51,382 nt of DNA from the IMG/VR virus record IMGVR_UViG_3300047481_002136, positions 1 through 51,382 of that record; one strand, written 5' to 3'. Position 1 is the first letter of the stretch; each line of letters opens with the position of its first letter. This stretch comes from a virus. A program made the position numbers and the translations under genes. The notes below the pieces were generated by a model that saw only the letters and a program-made list of their open reading frames with translations, had not been told where the DNA came from and made no database searches. Shown one piece after another: positions 1-7,565 of the stretch.

Positions 1-37
1 GTTATATATTATTAACTATAAACATACAATATGGAAA

Positions 38-262
38 GTGACAGTTGGCTCAAAAAAAATATTACATCAAAACTTAGCAAAGTGGTGCTTAATGTTAGCA
101 CTTTTTTTCAACCCATTTGGTTTCGACATAGTACAGTATTGGTTGATACTATTGACTGGGAATCTTTGGTATGCCAACATCGTATTGTATTGCTTGGCGG
201 GTGTATTTTTTGGGCTATCCATCTACTATCACAATAAGCTAAGAAAAAATGATAAAGCTTAA
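38..262 (+). CDS. small two-helix membrane protein, possibly cut by the window edge
   Basis: This is a 74-residue reading frame from a GTG start with two hydrophobic stretches, roughly residues 15-35 and 40-62, and a basic tail ending KLRKNDKA. It looks like a small inner-membrane protein. The frame stays open to the left edge of the window with no stop, so the true start may lie upstream and the protein may be longer. A second frame starting with ATG at 31 covers the same DNA but has a poorer hydrophobic pattern, and it lacks the tight overlap with the next gene, whose ATG at 249 lies inside this frame. No function is recognised. Confidence 0.5.
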   Translation: MTVGSKKILHQNLAKWCLMLALFFNPFGFDIVQYWLILLTGNLWYANIVLYCLAGVFFGLSIYYHNKLRKNDKA

Positions 263-494
263 AGACATACTAAACGAAGACTTTGGAGGTCCTGGCAAAG
301 CAGAGTATCCATCAACACACAAAGCTGGAATGGAAGTGCCAAAAGGTGGTTCAATGTGTGCAAATTGTGGTTTGTGGGAAAAAAAAGGTAACATTTGTTT
401 ATCTAAGCATTGGATAAAGTGGCATGGTGGAGATGAAAAAATACCATACCCAGCTGATCAGTATTGTTGTAATTGGTGGGAATGGAATAAATAG
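249..494 (+). CDS. small Cys-cluster protein with a capsid-targeting-like N terminus
   Basis: The protein has 81 residues. Its first ten, MIKLKDILNE, form a short amphipathic helix ending in L-N-E, a fit to the (I/L)-x-E cleavage rule of T4-type prohead proteases. The rest is a Cys- and Trp-rich domain with C37-x2-C40, C50 and an adjacent pair C73-C74 followed by N-W-W. Five close cysteines in so small a domain suggest a metal or Fe-S centre. The spacing loosely recalls high-potential iron-sulfur proteins, but that is only a resemblance. It overlaps the preceding membrane-protein gene by 14 bases. If the N terminus is a targeting peptide, this would be a minor internal capsid protein. Confidence 0.6.
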   Translation: MIKLKDILNEDFGGPGKAEYPSTHKAGMEVPKGGSMCANCGLWEKKGNICLSKHWIKWHGGDEKIPYPADQYCCNWWEWNK

Positions 495-511
495 TATATA
501 TATATTAGTAT

Positions 512-955
512 ATGAACGAAGAATCAAAAGGACTTTGGCACAACATAAGAGCTAAACGAGCTCGAGGTGAAAAACCAGCTCGTAAAGGTTCAAAAGCCTA
601 CAATAAAGCAGTAGCAGCTGCTAAAAAAATAAATGCAAACGAAGAAGTCCATTTATGCAATGAATGTGCAATTGCACTACTTGAAGATATTAAAGCTGGC
701 AAGTTTTTAATGACAGAAGCTGAATATCAAGGACGTGATGTACCACTTGGTAAACCAATGGCAGGTGATGTAAAAAAATTCAAAGTATACGTGAAGAATC
801 CACAAGGCAACGTGGTAAAAGTAAACTTTGGACAAAAAGGAATGAAAATTAAAAAAAATAATCCCGAAAGACGCAAATCATTTAGAGCAAGACACAATTG
901 TGATAACCCAGGTCCAAGACACAAAGCAAGATATTGGAGCTGCAGGAAGTGGTAA
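512..955 (+). CDS. basic two-part phage protein with a conserved RKSFRARHNC...YWSC tail
   Basis: The protein has 147 residues and is strongly basic. The N-terminal part (residues 5-40) contains GLWHNIRAKRARGEKPARKG and an Ala/Lys helix. A short C49-x2-C52 segment follows. The C-terminal half (about 68-147) runs from an EYQGR motif through a beta-rich stretch to NPERRKSFRARHNC with a terminal YWSCRKW. From memory, both ends resemble segments common in uncultured marine T4-like phages, where they sit in small virion-associated or hypothetical proteins. No biochemical role is known to me. C49, C52, C130 and C144 could bind a metal. A TATATATA tract lies about 10 bases ahead of the ATG. Confidence 0.6.
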   Translation: MNEESKGLWHNIRAKRARGEKPARKGSKAYNKAVAAAKKINANEEVHLCNECAIALLEDIKAGKFLMTEAEYQGRDVPLGKPMAGDVKKFKVYVKNPQGNVVKVNFGQKGMKIKKNNPERRKSFRARHNCDNPGPRHKARYWSCRKW

Positions 956-961
956 TTAACT

Positions 962-1540
962 ATGATTAAATTACAAAAAATATTACAAGAGCTTTCAAAG
1001 ACTGGTGTAATGACCGGATCACAAGAAAAGATATTTAATACGGGTTTAAGAAAAATACACACATCACAAGCTGATATGTATAGGGATCAAATCACAAAAA
1101 AAACACCACATAGCGAAATTAATTATGGTGGATGTGGAATATTTGCAAAGTTGTTGTACTACAACATGAAAAAATATTTAAACATAACACCCGAAATAGT
1201 ATGTTTTGATTGGCCAGGTACCGAGTTACCCAAAGGTGGTATTAATAAGTATAAATCGCTAGTGGAATTTAATAATGCAGGCTATACTTGCATACACATA
1301 ACGTTAAAAATAAACGATTACTACATAGACTCATCAGGTGTACATAAATTAGAATGGTATAATAAAGTATATGGCTACGGACAAGGCTTTGATATACACG
1401 AAGGGATGACAATACAAACATTAACAAAATGGGTATCAAATAGTACTAGTTGGAATTCAACATTTAACCGCTACACAGCTGGTGACATAAATAAAGACAT
1501 GATAAAAGTTGTAAAAGAAGTAGCAAAACTTGAACCATAA
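962..1540 (+). CDS. putative papain/transglutaminase-fold cysteine hydrolase with a targeting-like N terminus
   Basis: The protein has 192 residues. It begins MIKLQKILQE, nearly the same as the start of the gene at 249, ending in L-Q-E. The body then shows NYGGCGIFAKLL around Cys58, with a Cys at the start of a helix as in papain-like and transglutaminase-like enzymes. A strand pair follows with His112 (CIHITLKIN) and Asp123 (YYIDSSG), spaced as in a Cys-His-Asp triad. This is a fold-level guess from motif order, not recognition of a known enzyme. The substrate could be a peptide, an amide or a peptidoglycan crosslink. A targeting sequence would place it inside the head for injection or early action. 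It starts seven bases after the preceding stop. Confidence 0.6.
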   Translation: MIKLQKILQELSKTGVMTGSQEKIFNTGLRKIHTSQADMYRDQITKKTPHSEINYGGCGIFAKLLYYNMKKYLNITPEIVCFDWPGTELPKGGINKYKSLVEFNNAGYTCIHITLKINDYYIDSSGVHKLEWYNKVYGYGQGFDIHEGMTIQTLTKWVSNSTSWNSTFNRYTAGDINKDMIKVVKEVAKLEP

Positions 1541-1553
1541 CAAAAAAACACAA

Positions 1554-1561
1554 TACTTATA
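1554..1561 (+). promoter_or_regulatory. variant late-promoter-like octamer TACTTATA
   Basis: A one-base variant of the recurrent TATTTATA element lies eight bases ahead of the ATG at 1570, in the only appreciable gap between these genes. The same variant precedes the gene at 18001. Confidence 0.3.
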
Positions 1562-1569
1562 TATAGCTT

Positions 1570-1929
1570 ATGCCATACGAATTAAGAAAACAAGATGGAG
1601 GATATAAAGTTGGTAAAAAAGGATCAAACAAAACCTTTTCCAAAAAACCTTTATCTAAAACAAAAGCAAAAGCACAATTAGCAGCACTACACATTAACGC
1701 ACCAAAAGAATCAATAAACATGAAAAGAAAAACAACAAAAGAACAGCTTTTAAGAGAGTATATTCGTAGAGCTGTTAAAAAAATCCTTCGTGAAGAAGAA
1801 GCTAAACCAGATTATCTAGATATGGATAAAGATGGCAACAAAAAAGAACCAATGAAAAAAGCAGTGAAAGATAAAGAAACCAAGACTGAAGAAAAAAGCA
1901 GAAGCACCAAGAGAATCACCAAAAGATAA
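1570..1929 (+). CDS. two-module basic protein with an internal targeting-like helix
   Basis: The protein has 119 residues in two modules. Residues 1-45 (MPYELRKQDGGYKVGKK, then FSKKPLSKTKAKAQLAAL) form a small module I associate with short proteins of marine viruses. From Met51 a second module begins, MKRKTTKEQLLREYIRRAV and KKILREEE, which closely resembles the (I/L)-R-E helices opening other genes here. It is followed by DMDKDGNKKEP, an Asp-rich loop resembling a Ca-binding DxDxDG turn, and then a Lys/Glu-rich tail. An ATG at 1720 could start the second module as a separate product. I call the longer frame because an octamer variant precedes it. Function is unknown. Confidence 0.6.
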   Translation: MPYELRKQDGGYKVGKKGSNKTFSKKPLSKTKAKAQLAALHINAPKESINMKRKTTKEQLLREYIRRAVKKILREEEAKPDYLDMDKDGNKKEPMKKAVKDKETKTEEKSRSTKRITKR

Positions 1930-1941
1930 ACAACATTAAGA

Positions 1942-2352
1942 ATGAAACTAATTAATCTAATACCACTAAAGGAGATTGATGATGCCGAAGCAACAACACC
2001 AGCATTAATAGCCACTCCATACTTTCGCGAATTTCAAACAGCTCACGGATATAAACCTTTATTTAGGTACATTGGTACAAAAAACGATCAACACATTTTT
2101 GTAGCAGATCTACACGATTTTGGTTCATTAGATTTAATTATTAAAGAAGCAAAATTATTTGCAAAAATAACCGAAAAGGAAGCTGTTTTTGGCATTGTTT
2201 ACACTTTAACAGGATTAGAGCAATTTGATGCAACCGTTTGCAAATTAAAACAAAAAGACGGTAAAATGGAACGAATTATGTTTGACAATAAAGACAAGAA
2301 AAACTTCGACGCAAAAACAACTAACTTTATAGATTTACTTGACAAGCAGTAG
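1942..2352 (+). CDS. hypothetical protein with a targeting-like N terminus
   Basis: The protein has 136 residues and begins MKLINLIPLKEIDD, whose L-K-E fits the prohead-protease rule. The remainder alternates strands and helices (FRYIGTKNDQHIFVADL, AVFGIVYTLTGLEQ) as in a compact alpha/beta domain, but I recognise no family. It starts 12 bases after the previous stop and ends two bases before the next start, so it is part of a tight transcription unit. Its placement among small helix-led genes suggests the same fate, packaging in the head, but this rests only on the N terminus. Confidence 0.55.
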   Translation: MKLINLIPLKEIDDAEATTPALIATPYFREFQTAHGYKPLFRYIGTKNDQHIFVADLHDFGSLDLIIKEAKLFAKITEKEAVFGIVYTLTGLEQFDATVCKLKQKDGKMERIMFDNKDKKNFDAKTTNFIDLLDKQ

Positions 2353-2354
2353 TC

Positions 2355-3008
2355 GTGTTTGAAATATTAAAAACAAATATAACAAACATAAAACTAACAC
2401 AACCAATCAACTACAGCGATTGGGAGTTTCAAACGTGTCAACTAACACAATTTGACAGAGAAGGGTACGAACTGCTACCAATTGAACAAGAATATTACAA
2501 AGCTAATGGTATTACTCTACATCGCGAAGATGTTTTAGCACACGAAAGTGGTCAAACCCAAGCTTGGTTTGCACGGAGTTGTCCTTGGATAACACAAGTA
2601 CAAAAACATCCAAACTTATATTTAGATCACGCAATTGTTGTAAGTAGACCAAGCTTTGAAGGAGAAGCATTAAAGCAGTTAAAACACCAAGCTCAATACA
2701 GACCTGAACTATTAAAATTAATAAACACAAGAGCAAAGTGGGGACATGATTTTTGTTTGGACTGGATAGATGAACACAGTGTAACAGAAGTTATACATTG
2801 GGAGTGGGATTTTTTAGATTTTAATGATTTTCAAAATCATCGCCTGCAAATGGAAAATCTAATACAAAATACAAATTGGATATCTCACAGTCATGATGTA
2901 ATAAAAAAATATCAAAACCACAAAACTGAGACGTCAGAAGAACTTGGTGATGCAAAAGCAGCAGAGCTGGGTTTACAAAAAGCTTTTCGTCTATACAAGA
3001 CTTTGTAA
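2355..3008 (+). CDS. conserved-looking protein of unknown function
   Basis: This is a 217-residue soluble protein from a GTG start directly after the previous stop. It is rich in Trp and His (WARS-like turns are absent; visible are WFARSCPWITQ, WGHDFCLDWIDEHS and VIHWEWDFLDFNDF). There is no signal peptide, membrane segment or recognisable nucleotide-binding motif. The C-terminal 40 residues are Glu/Ala/Lys-rich and probably helical. It lies three genes upstream of the large terminase, so a role near DNA packaging could be imagined, but no small-terminase signature is visible. I leave the function open. Confidence 0.55.
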   Translation: MFEILKTNITNIKLTQPINYSDWEFQTCQLTQFDREGYELLPIEQEYYKANGITLHREDVLAHESGQTQAWFARSCPWITQVQKHPNLYLDHAIVVSRPSFEGEALKQLKHQAQYRPELLKLINTRAKWGHDFCLDWIDEHSVTEVIHWEWDFLDFNDFQNHRLQMENLIQNTNWISHSHDVIKKYQNHKTETSEELGDAKAAELGLQKAFRLYKTL

Positions 3009-3017
3009 AACCCAGAC

Positions 3018-3025
3018 TATTTATT
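3018..3025 (+). promoter_or_regulatory. late-promoter-like element within an inverted repeat
   Basis: TATTTATT lies 16 bases before the ATG at 3042 in a 33-base gap. It sits in the inverted repeat CTATTTA-TTAT-TAAATAG (3017-3034). It differs from the recurrent TATTTATA only in its last base. Confidence 0.4.
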
Positions 3026-3041
3026 ATTAAATAGCAATATC

Positions 3042-3344
3042 ATGAACCCATCAGAAAAAATATTACGGGAATACATTAGAGAGTATTTAAAACAACTTAA
3101 AGAAGCAGAGGAACAAGAAAAAGATGCAACAGTTGTAGATGAACCACAACAAGATCAATCTATACAAACCATTATTGAACCACTTGTTAACTCTTTTATT
3201 AGAAAAATAAAAAACAATATGGTAGAAGTAGATGGTGAAGTACTGCACGAAATAATAGTAGAGATGCTAAACGCACTAATACCTAGTAATGATGAAAAAT
3301 TATCAATATTAAAAAATGTAAAAAATACACTAATAGGTTATTAA
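3042..3344 (+). CDS. small acidic protein with a targeting-like N terminus
   Basis: The protein has 100 residues and starts MNPSEKILREYIREYLKQLKE, a charged amphipathic helix with three successive (I/L)-x-E sites: L-R-E, I-R-E and L-K-E. A Glu/Gln-rich linker follows to about residue 45, then a helical C-terminal domain (IIEPLVNSFIRKIKNN and LHEIIVEMLNALIPS). It has the size and layout of T4-type internal or core proteins but no identifiable function. It has its own octamer-like element upstream, and it ends one base before the start of the next gene. Confidence 0.6.
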   Translation: MNPSEKILREYIREYLKQLKEAEEQEKDATVVDEPQQDQSIQTIIEPLVNSFIRKIKNNMVEVDGEVLHEIIVEMLNALIPSNDEKLSILKNVKNTLIGY

Positions 3345-3345
3345 A

Positions 3346-3714
3346 ATGAGTAATGCTTTAGATAAAGTTACAAACACAAATTACACAATTACAATTAATC
3401 AAGTAACTTTAATAGCTTGCATTATAGGTTTAATTGTGCTTGTATTTTTAGTTAAAAGTTGTAAAGAAGACGTTACACTACCACCAGTAGACACAACCAA
3501 CGTACAACCTTACCTAAATAAAATAAAGCAACAAGATAGTTTAATACAAATATATCAAAACAACATAGTATTACTATCAACAAAACAAGAACAATTAACA
3601 AATAAACTAATACAAACAAGAAAAGAATATGAAATTAAAATACAAAATATTAAGCGTTACACTCCTACTCAGCTTGACAGCTTTTTCGCAAACCGTTACA
3701 ACAAACTTAAATGA
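3346..3714 (+). CDS. probable inner-membrane spanin (Rz-like)
   Basis: The protein has 122 residues. It has a short cytoplasmic N terminus, one transmembrane helix at about residues 20-37 (TLIACIIGLIVLVFLV), then a periplasmic Gln/Lys/Ile-rich segment with heptad-like spacing, ending YTPTQLDSFFANRYNKLK. A single N-terminal anchor plus a periplasmic coiled coil is the layout of Rz-type i-spanins, which help disrupt the outer membrane at lysis in Gram-negative hosts. The next gene starts inside its 3' end in another frame (86-base overlap). That is the nested arrangement usual for spanin pairs. No endolysin or holin is seen nearby, so the lysis role is inferred from topology and overlap. Confidence 0.6.
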   Translation: MSNALDKVTNTNYTITINQVTLIACIIGLIVLVFLVKSCKEDVTLPPVDTTNVQPYLNKIKQQDSLIQIYQNNIVLLSTKQEQLTNKLIQTRKEYEIKIQNIKRYTPTQLDSFFANRYNKLK

Positions 3715-4063
3715 CAGTTGTGTAATAAAACTATCGTGTAACATTGCACGACAAGTAGCAGTTGATTTAGTATCTTACGACTCACTAAAAAATGAACAAA
3801 GTATTTGTGAACAAAGATGCGAGTTGTATGAAAAAAGTATCCAAGAATATATTAGTATAAACAATAGTTACGAATCTATTGTAAACGAGTATAGTTTATT
3901 GGAAAAAGCTTATGATGCGCAAGAAAAAAAATTAATAGATCAAATTAACGGTTTAAGCAAGCAAGTAGTAAATCAACAAAATGCAATAAAGTTTTTTAGA
4001 ACAGGATTTATTATTAGCACAACAGCCCTTGCATCTGGGGCACTGGTGCTTTACTTAAAATAA
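3629..4063 (+). CDS. secreted coiled-coil protein with C-terminal membrane helix, probable spanin partner
   Basis: The protein has 144 residues. The N terminus MKLKYKILSVTLLLSLTAFS before QTV is a clear signal peptide, with the S/A-x-S-Q ending characteristic of Bacteroidota exported proteins. The mature part is a long helix with heptad spacing (SLLEKAYDAQEKKLIDQING) and three or four cysteines. It ends in a hydrophobic helix (FIISTTALASGALVLYL). This suggests attachment at both membranes or insertion of the C-terminal helix. No lipobox Cys follows the signal peptide, so it is not a classical o-spanin lipoprotein. It overlaps the 3' end of the preceding spanin-like gene by 86 bases. Confidence 0.6.
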   Translation: MKLKYKILSVTLLLSLTAFSQTVTTNLNDSCVIKLSCNIARQVAVDLVSYDSLKNEQSICEQRCELYEKSIQEYISINNSYESIVNEYSLLEKAYDAQEKKLIDQINGLSKQVVNQQNAIKFFRTGFIISTTALASGALVLYLK

Positions 4064-4072
4064 TTACACAAC

Positions 4073-4080
4073 TAGTTATA
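4073..4080 (+). promoter_or_regulatory. variant late-promoter-like octamer TAGTTATA
   Basis: TAGTTATA, preceded by AC, lies four bases ahead of the terminase ATG. The same variant occurs seven bases ahead of the gene at 36591. It fits a relaxed consensus TA-N-TTATA. Confidence 0.3.
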
Positions 4081-4084
4081 CAAG

Positions 4085-5662
4085 ATGGGAGACTCAGCTA
4101 AGAGTTTAAAAGAAATTGTAAGAGAAGAATACATTAAATGTGTATCCTCTCCAGCCTACTTTATTAAAAAATACTGTATTATACAACATCCAACAAAAGG
4201 TAAAATGCCTTTTGAACTTTACAGATTTCAAGAACAAAGCATACAAGACTTTCAAGACAACGATCGTGTAATAATACTGAAGTCACGCCAGTTAGGTATA
4301 TCAACAACAGTAGCAGCTTATGCACTTTGGTTAATGTTGTTTCACAGTGATAAAAATTGTTTGGCAGTAGCGATTGATCAATTAACATCCAAAAACTTGA
4401 TTACAAAGTTGCATGTGATGTATGAGCATTTACCAAGTTGGTTAAAAATAAAAACAACAGAAAGTAATAAACTATCAATTAGATTAGCAAACGGATCACA
4501 AATTAAAGCAGTTGCATCAACAGGAACAACAGGACGTTCAGAAGCATTGTCTTTAGTGATTATGGACGAAGCTGCATTTATTGATGGTGCTGATGTGTTG
4601 TGGGCTTCTTTACAACAAACCCTTAGTACCGGTGGTAAAGCTATAATATTATCTACACCAAATGGTACCGAAAACTTTTTTCACAATACTTGGACAAAAG
4701 CAGAGGCAGGTGAAAATGGTTATAAAACAATAAGACTACCTTGGCAAGTACATCCAGATAGAGATCAAGCTTGGCGAGATAAACAAGACACAGAGTTGGG
4801 TGTAAGATTAGCAGGACAAGAGTGTGATTGTGACTTTTCAACATCAGGTAACACTGTTGTAGCCCCAGAAATCATTACATACTACCGAAATACTTATGCC
4901 CAAGACCCATCAGAAAAAAGAGGCTTTGATGGTAATTTATGGATTTGGGAAACACCCGACTACAGTAAAAATTACATAGTCGCAGCCGACGTAGCTAGAG
5001 GAGATGGCTCTGATTATTCTGCTTTTCATGTGTTAGACGTAGAAAGCTGTAGACAAGTAGCTGAATATAAAAGCCAAATAACAACAAAAGAGTTTGGAAA
5101 CCTACTAGTTGCTGTAGCAACGGATTACAATGATGCACTACTATCGATAGAAAATGCAAACGTAGGTTGGGCAACAATACAACAAGTAATAGAAAGAGGT
5201 TATAAAAATCTATACTATTCACACAAAAGCGACATATTGGACTCGGATAAATTTTTATTACGAGGCTATGACATAACAAGTAAAGGTGACATGATTGCTG
5301 GTTTTACAACTAGTCAAAAAACAAGACCTTTAATGATTAGTAAAATGGAATTATTGTTAAGAGAAAAGGAGATAGCAATACGTAGTAAGCGTATGTTAGA
5401 TGAATTAGCTGTATTCAGATGGAGAAGTGGAAAAGCAGAAGCAGCACCAGGCTACAATGATGATTTAGTGTTAGCTTATTGTCAAGGTTTGTGGGTAAGA
5501 GAAGTCGCAATAAGATTACGTCAAGCAGGAATTAACTTAAATAAACTTGCAATGACAAACACAAAATCTACATTATCAATGTATAAACCAACCAATGATA
5601 ACAATAGTTGGAAAATAAAAAATCAATTTGGTCAAGACGAAGATATAACTTGGCTATTATAG
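4085..5662 (+). CDS. gp17: terminase large subunit (gp17-like)
   Basis: The 525-residue DNA-packaging motor has ATPase and nuclease domains. The ATPase P-loop is KSRQLGIST at residues 66-74, Walker B is VIMDEAAF (Asp161, Glu162), and the coupling motif is LSTPNG around 190-194. The nuclease domain has RNase H-like acidic residues at Asp302 (VAADVARGDGSD), Glu356 (LLSIENAN) and Asp459/Asp460 (GYNDDLVLA). All catalytic elements are present. The length is a little short of T4 gp17 (610 residues). It begins 21 bases after the spanin-like gene and is followed by the portal. No small-terminase gene is recognisable in the window. Confidence 0.95.
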   Translation: MGDSAKSLKEIVREEYIKCVSSPAYFIKKYCIIQHPTKGKMPFELYRFQEQSIQDFQDNDRVIILKSRQLGISTTVAAYALWLMLFHSDKNCLAVAIDQLTSKNLITKLHVMYEHLPSWLKIKTTESNKLSIRLANGSQIKAVASTGTTGRSEALSLVIMDEAAFIDGADVLWASLQQTLSTGGKAIILSTPNGTENFFHNTWTKAEAGENGYKTIRLPWQVHPDRDQAWRDKQDTELGVRLAGQECDCDFSTSGNTVVAPEIITYYRNTYAQDPSEKRGFDGNLWIWETPDYSKNYIVAADVARGDGSDYSAFHVLDVESCRQVAEYKSQITTKEFGNLLVAVATDYNDALLSIENANVGWATIQQVIERGYKNLYYSHKSDILDSDKFLLRGYDITSKGDMIAGFTTSQKTRPLMISKMELLLREKEIAIRSKRMLDELAVFRWRSGKAEAAPGYNDDLVLAYCQGLWVREVAIRLRQAGINLNKLAMTNTKSTLSMYKPTNDNNSWKIKNQFGQDEDITWLL

Positions 5663-5681
5663 TTTTGTATTAATTTACCTA

Positions 5682-5689
5682 TATTTATA
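5682..5689 (+). promoter_or_regulatory. late-promoter-like octamer TATTTATA
   Basis: A perfect copy of the recurrent element lies five bases before the portal ATG at 5695, in a 32-base gap. As a -10 element this would give a nearly leaderless transcript. Confidence 0.5.
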
Positions 5690-5694
5690 TATAC

Positions 5695-7533
5695 ATGGCT
5701 GAAACAAGATCAAATTTATTTAATAGATTAAAAAAACTATTTTCCACAGACGTTATTATTAGAAACGTAGGTGGAAATCAGTTACGAGTTATTGACACAG
5801 ACGGCATACAAGCCGATGGTAACATTAAAACAAATAGAAGGATAGACCGATATAGTAGATTACTATCTGCTACTCCTTATTCACCATCAACCGGACAACT
5901 ACAACTATACACTCGCTTAGAATTATTTAGAGACTACGAGGCAATGGATACTGATAGTATAATTGCATCAGCTCTTGATATATATGCGGATGAATGCACA
6001 GCTAAAAATGAATTTGGTGATGTACTAACAATTAAAACACAAAACGAAGCTGTACAAAAAGTATTACATAATCTTTATTATGATGTACTTAACATAGAGT
6101 TTAATTTGTGGCCTTGGATTAGAAACATGTTAAAGTATGGCGATTTTTACCTACATCTAAAGGTAGCGGAAAAATATGGTGTAATAGGTGTAGAACCAAT
6201 TTCAACTTATGAAATGATAAGGGAAGAAAATATGGATCCACAAAATCCATATCAAGTAAGATTCAAAAGAGATTTCACAGCTTTGTCTAGCACAATGTCA
6301 ACATCAATGACAAACAAAGAAGAAGACATATATGACAACTATGAAATAGCACATTTTAGGTTACTCGGTGACACAAATTTTTTACCTTATGGAAGAGCTT
6401 TAATAGAACCATCACGTAAGGTTTGGAAACAAATAGTGTTAATGGAAGATGCAATGTTAATACATCGTATCATGAGAGCACCGGATAAAAGGGTATTTAA
6501 GATTGATATTGGTAACATACCACCAAGTGAAGTTGATGCATACATGGAGTCTATCATTAGCAAAATGAAAAAAGTACCATATATGGATCCTGAAACAGGA
6601 CAATATAATCTCAAGTACAATATGCAAAACATATTGGAAGATTTTTATCTTCCTGTACGTGGAAGTGAAAGTGGTACAACAATAGACACGCTAGCTGGAG
6701 TACAATACGATTCTATACAAGATATAGATTATTTAAAAAACAGATTACTTGGTTCTTTAAAAATACCTAAAGCATATTTAGGATACGAAGAAGATACAAC
6801 CGGTAAAGCCACTTTAGCTTCACAAGATTTTCGTTTTGCACGAACAATAGAAAGAATACAAAAAATAGTAATATCTGAACTGTATAAAATAGGTTTGGTT
6901 CATTTATACACACAAGGTTTTAAAGACGAAAACTTTATAGATTTTAGCTTAGAGTTAACAGCACCATCTTCAATCTATGAAAAAGAAAAAGTTGAATTAT
7001 GGACATCTAAAGTAACTTTAGCTGGGGACATGATAGAGAAAAAGTTGTTTGGTAGGTCTTGGATTTATGAAAACTTATTTAATATGACTGAAGAACAGTA
7101 TTTAAAACAATTAAATGAAATAATAGAGGATACAAAAAGAGGATTTAGATTAAAACAAATTGAAGAAGAAGGTAATGACCCAGTAAAAACAGGTCAATCA
7201 TTTGGTACAGCTCACGATATAGCAAGTTTATACAAAGGTAACGGTGGAGTACCAAGAGGATACGACGAAAGAACAACAGAAATGCCACAAGGTGGTTGGC
7301 CAGGAGCAGGGAGACCAAAAGAACCAGGTACATATGGTAAACACTCACATCCACTTGGTTGGGACCCACTTGGTATAAAAGTATCAACAAATGTTTCAGA
7401 AAACGAGGTACAACAAATAAAAAAATCGTTAGATAGTAAAAATGAAGCTATCAAAGCTACGTATTTACAAGAAAATATATCAAAGAGTGAAAATTTACTT
7501 GATGAAAAGTTAATATTAGATGAAGATTTGTAA
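5695..7533 (+). CDS. gp20: portal protein (gp20-like)
   Basis: The 612-residue portal would form the dodecameric ring at the head vertex through which DNA is packaged and ejected. Gp20-type blocks are visible: MRAPDKRVFKIDIGNIPPSE (about residues 259-278), a YMDPETGQY segment, and LKNRLLGSLKIPKAYLGYEE before a helix with FRFARTIERIQ. T4 gp20 is 524 residues. Here the extra length is mainly a C-terminal Gly/Pro-rich tail (about 505-560, with GGVPRGYDERTTEMPQGGWP) and a Glu/Ser-rich end. It sits directly between terminase and the prohead genes. Confidence 0.93.
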   Translation: MAETRSNLFNRLKKLFSTDVIIRNVGGNQLRVIDTDGIQADGNIKTNRRIDRYSRLLSATPYSPSTGQLQLYTRLELFRDYEAMDTDSIIASALDIYADECTAKNEFGDVLTIKTQNEAVQKVLHNLYYDVLNIEFNLWPWIRNMLKYGDFYLHLKVAEKYGVIGVEPISTYEMIREENMDPQNPYQVRFKRDFTALSSTMSTSMTNKEEDIYDNYEIAHFRLLGDTNFLPYGRALIEPSRKVWKQIVLMEDAMLIHRIMRAPDKRVFKIDIGNIPPSEVDAYMESIISKMKKVPYMDPETGQYNLKYNMQNILEDFYLPVRGSESGTTIDTLAGVQYDSIQDIDYLKNRLLGSLKIPKAYLGYEEDTTGKATLASQDFRFARTIERIQKIVISELYKIGLVHLYTQGFKDENFIDFSLELTAPSSIYEKEKVELWTSKVTLAGDMIEKKLFGRSWIYENLFNMTEEQYLKQLNEIIEDTKRGFRLKQIEEEGNDPVKTGQSFGTAHDIASLYKGNGGVPRGYDERTTEMPQGGWPGAGRPKEPGTYGKHSHPLGWDPLGIKVSTNVSENEVQQIKKSLDSKNEAIKATYLQENISKSENLLDEKLILDEDL

Positions 7534-7542
7534 AATGAGCTA

Positions 7543-7550
7543 TATTTATT
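7543..7550 (+). promoter_or_regulatory. late-promoter-like element TATTTATT
   Basis: TATTTATT lies 15 bases before the ATG at 7566 in the 32-base gap after the portal gene. It differs from the consensus only in its last base. Confidence 0.4.
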
Positions 7551-7565
7551 AGCATAGTAAGGTGC

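Noticed and set aside
31-237. Frame from ATG at 31 encoding 68 residues
   Set aside because: It overlaps the frame at 38-262, which has better membrane-helix pattern and couples to the next gene. Only one can be real here.
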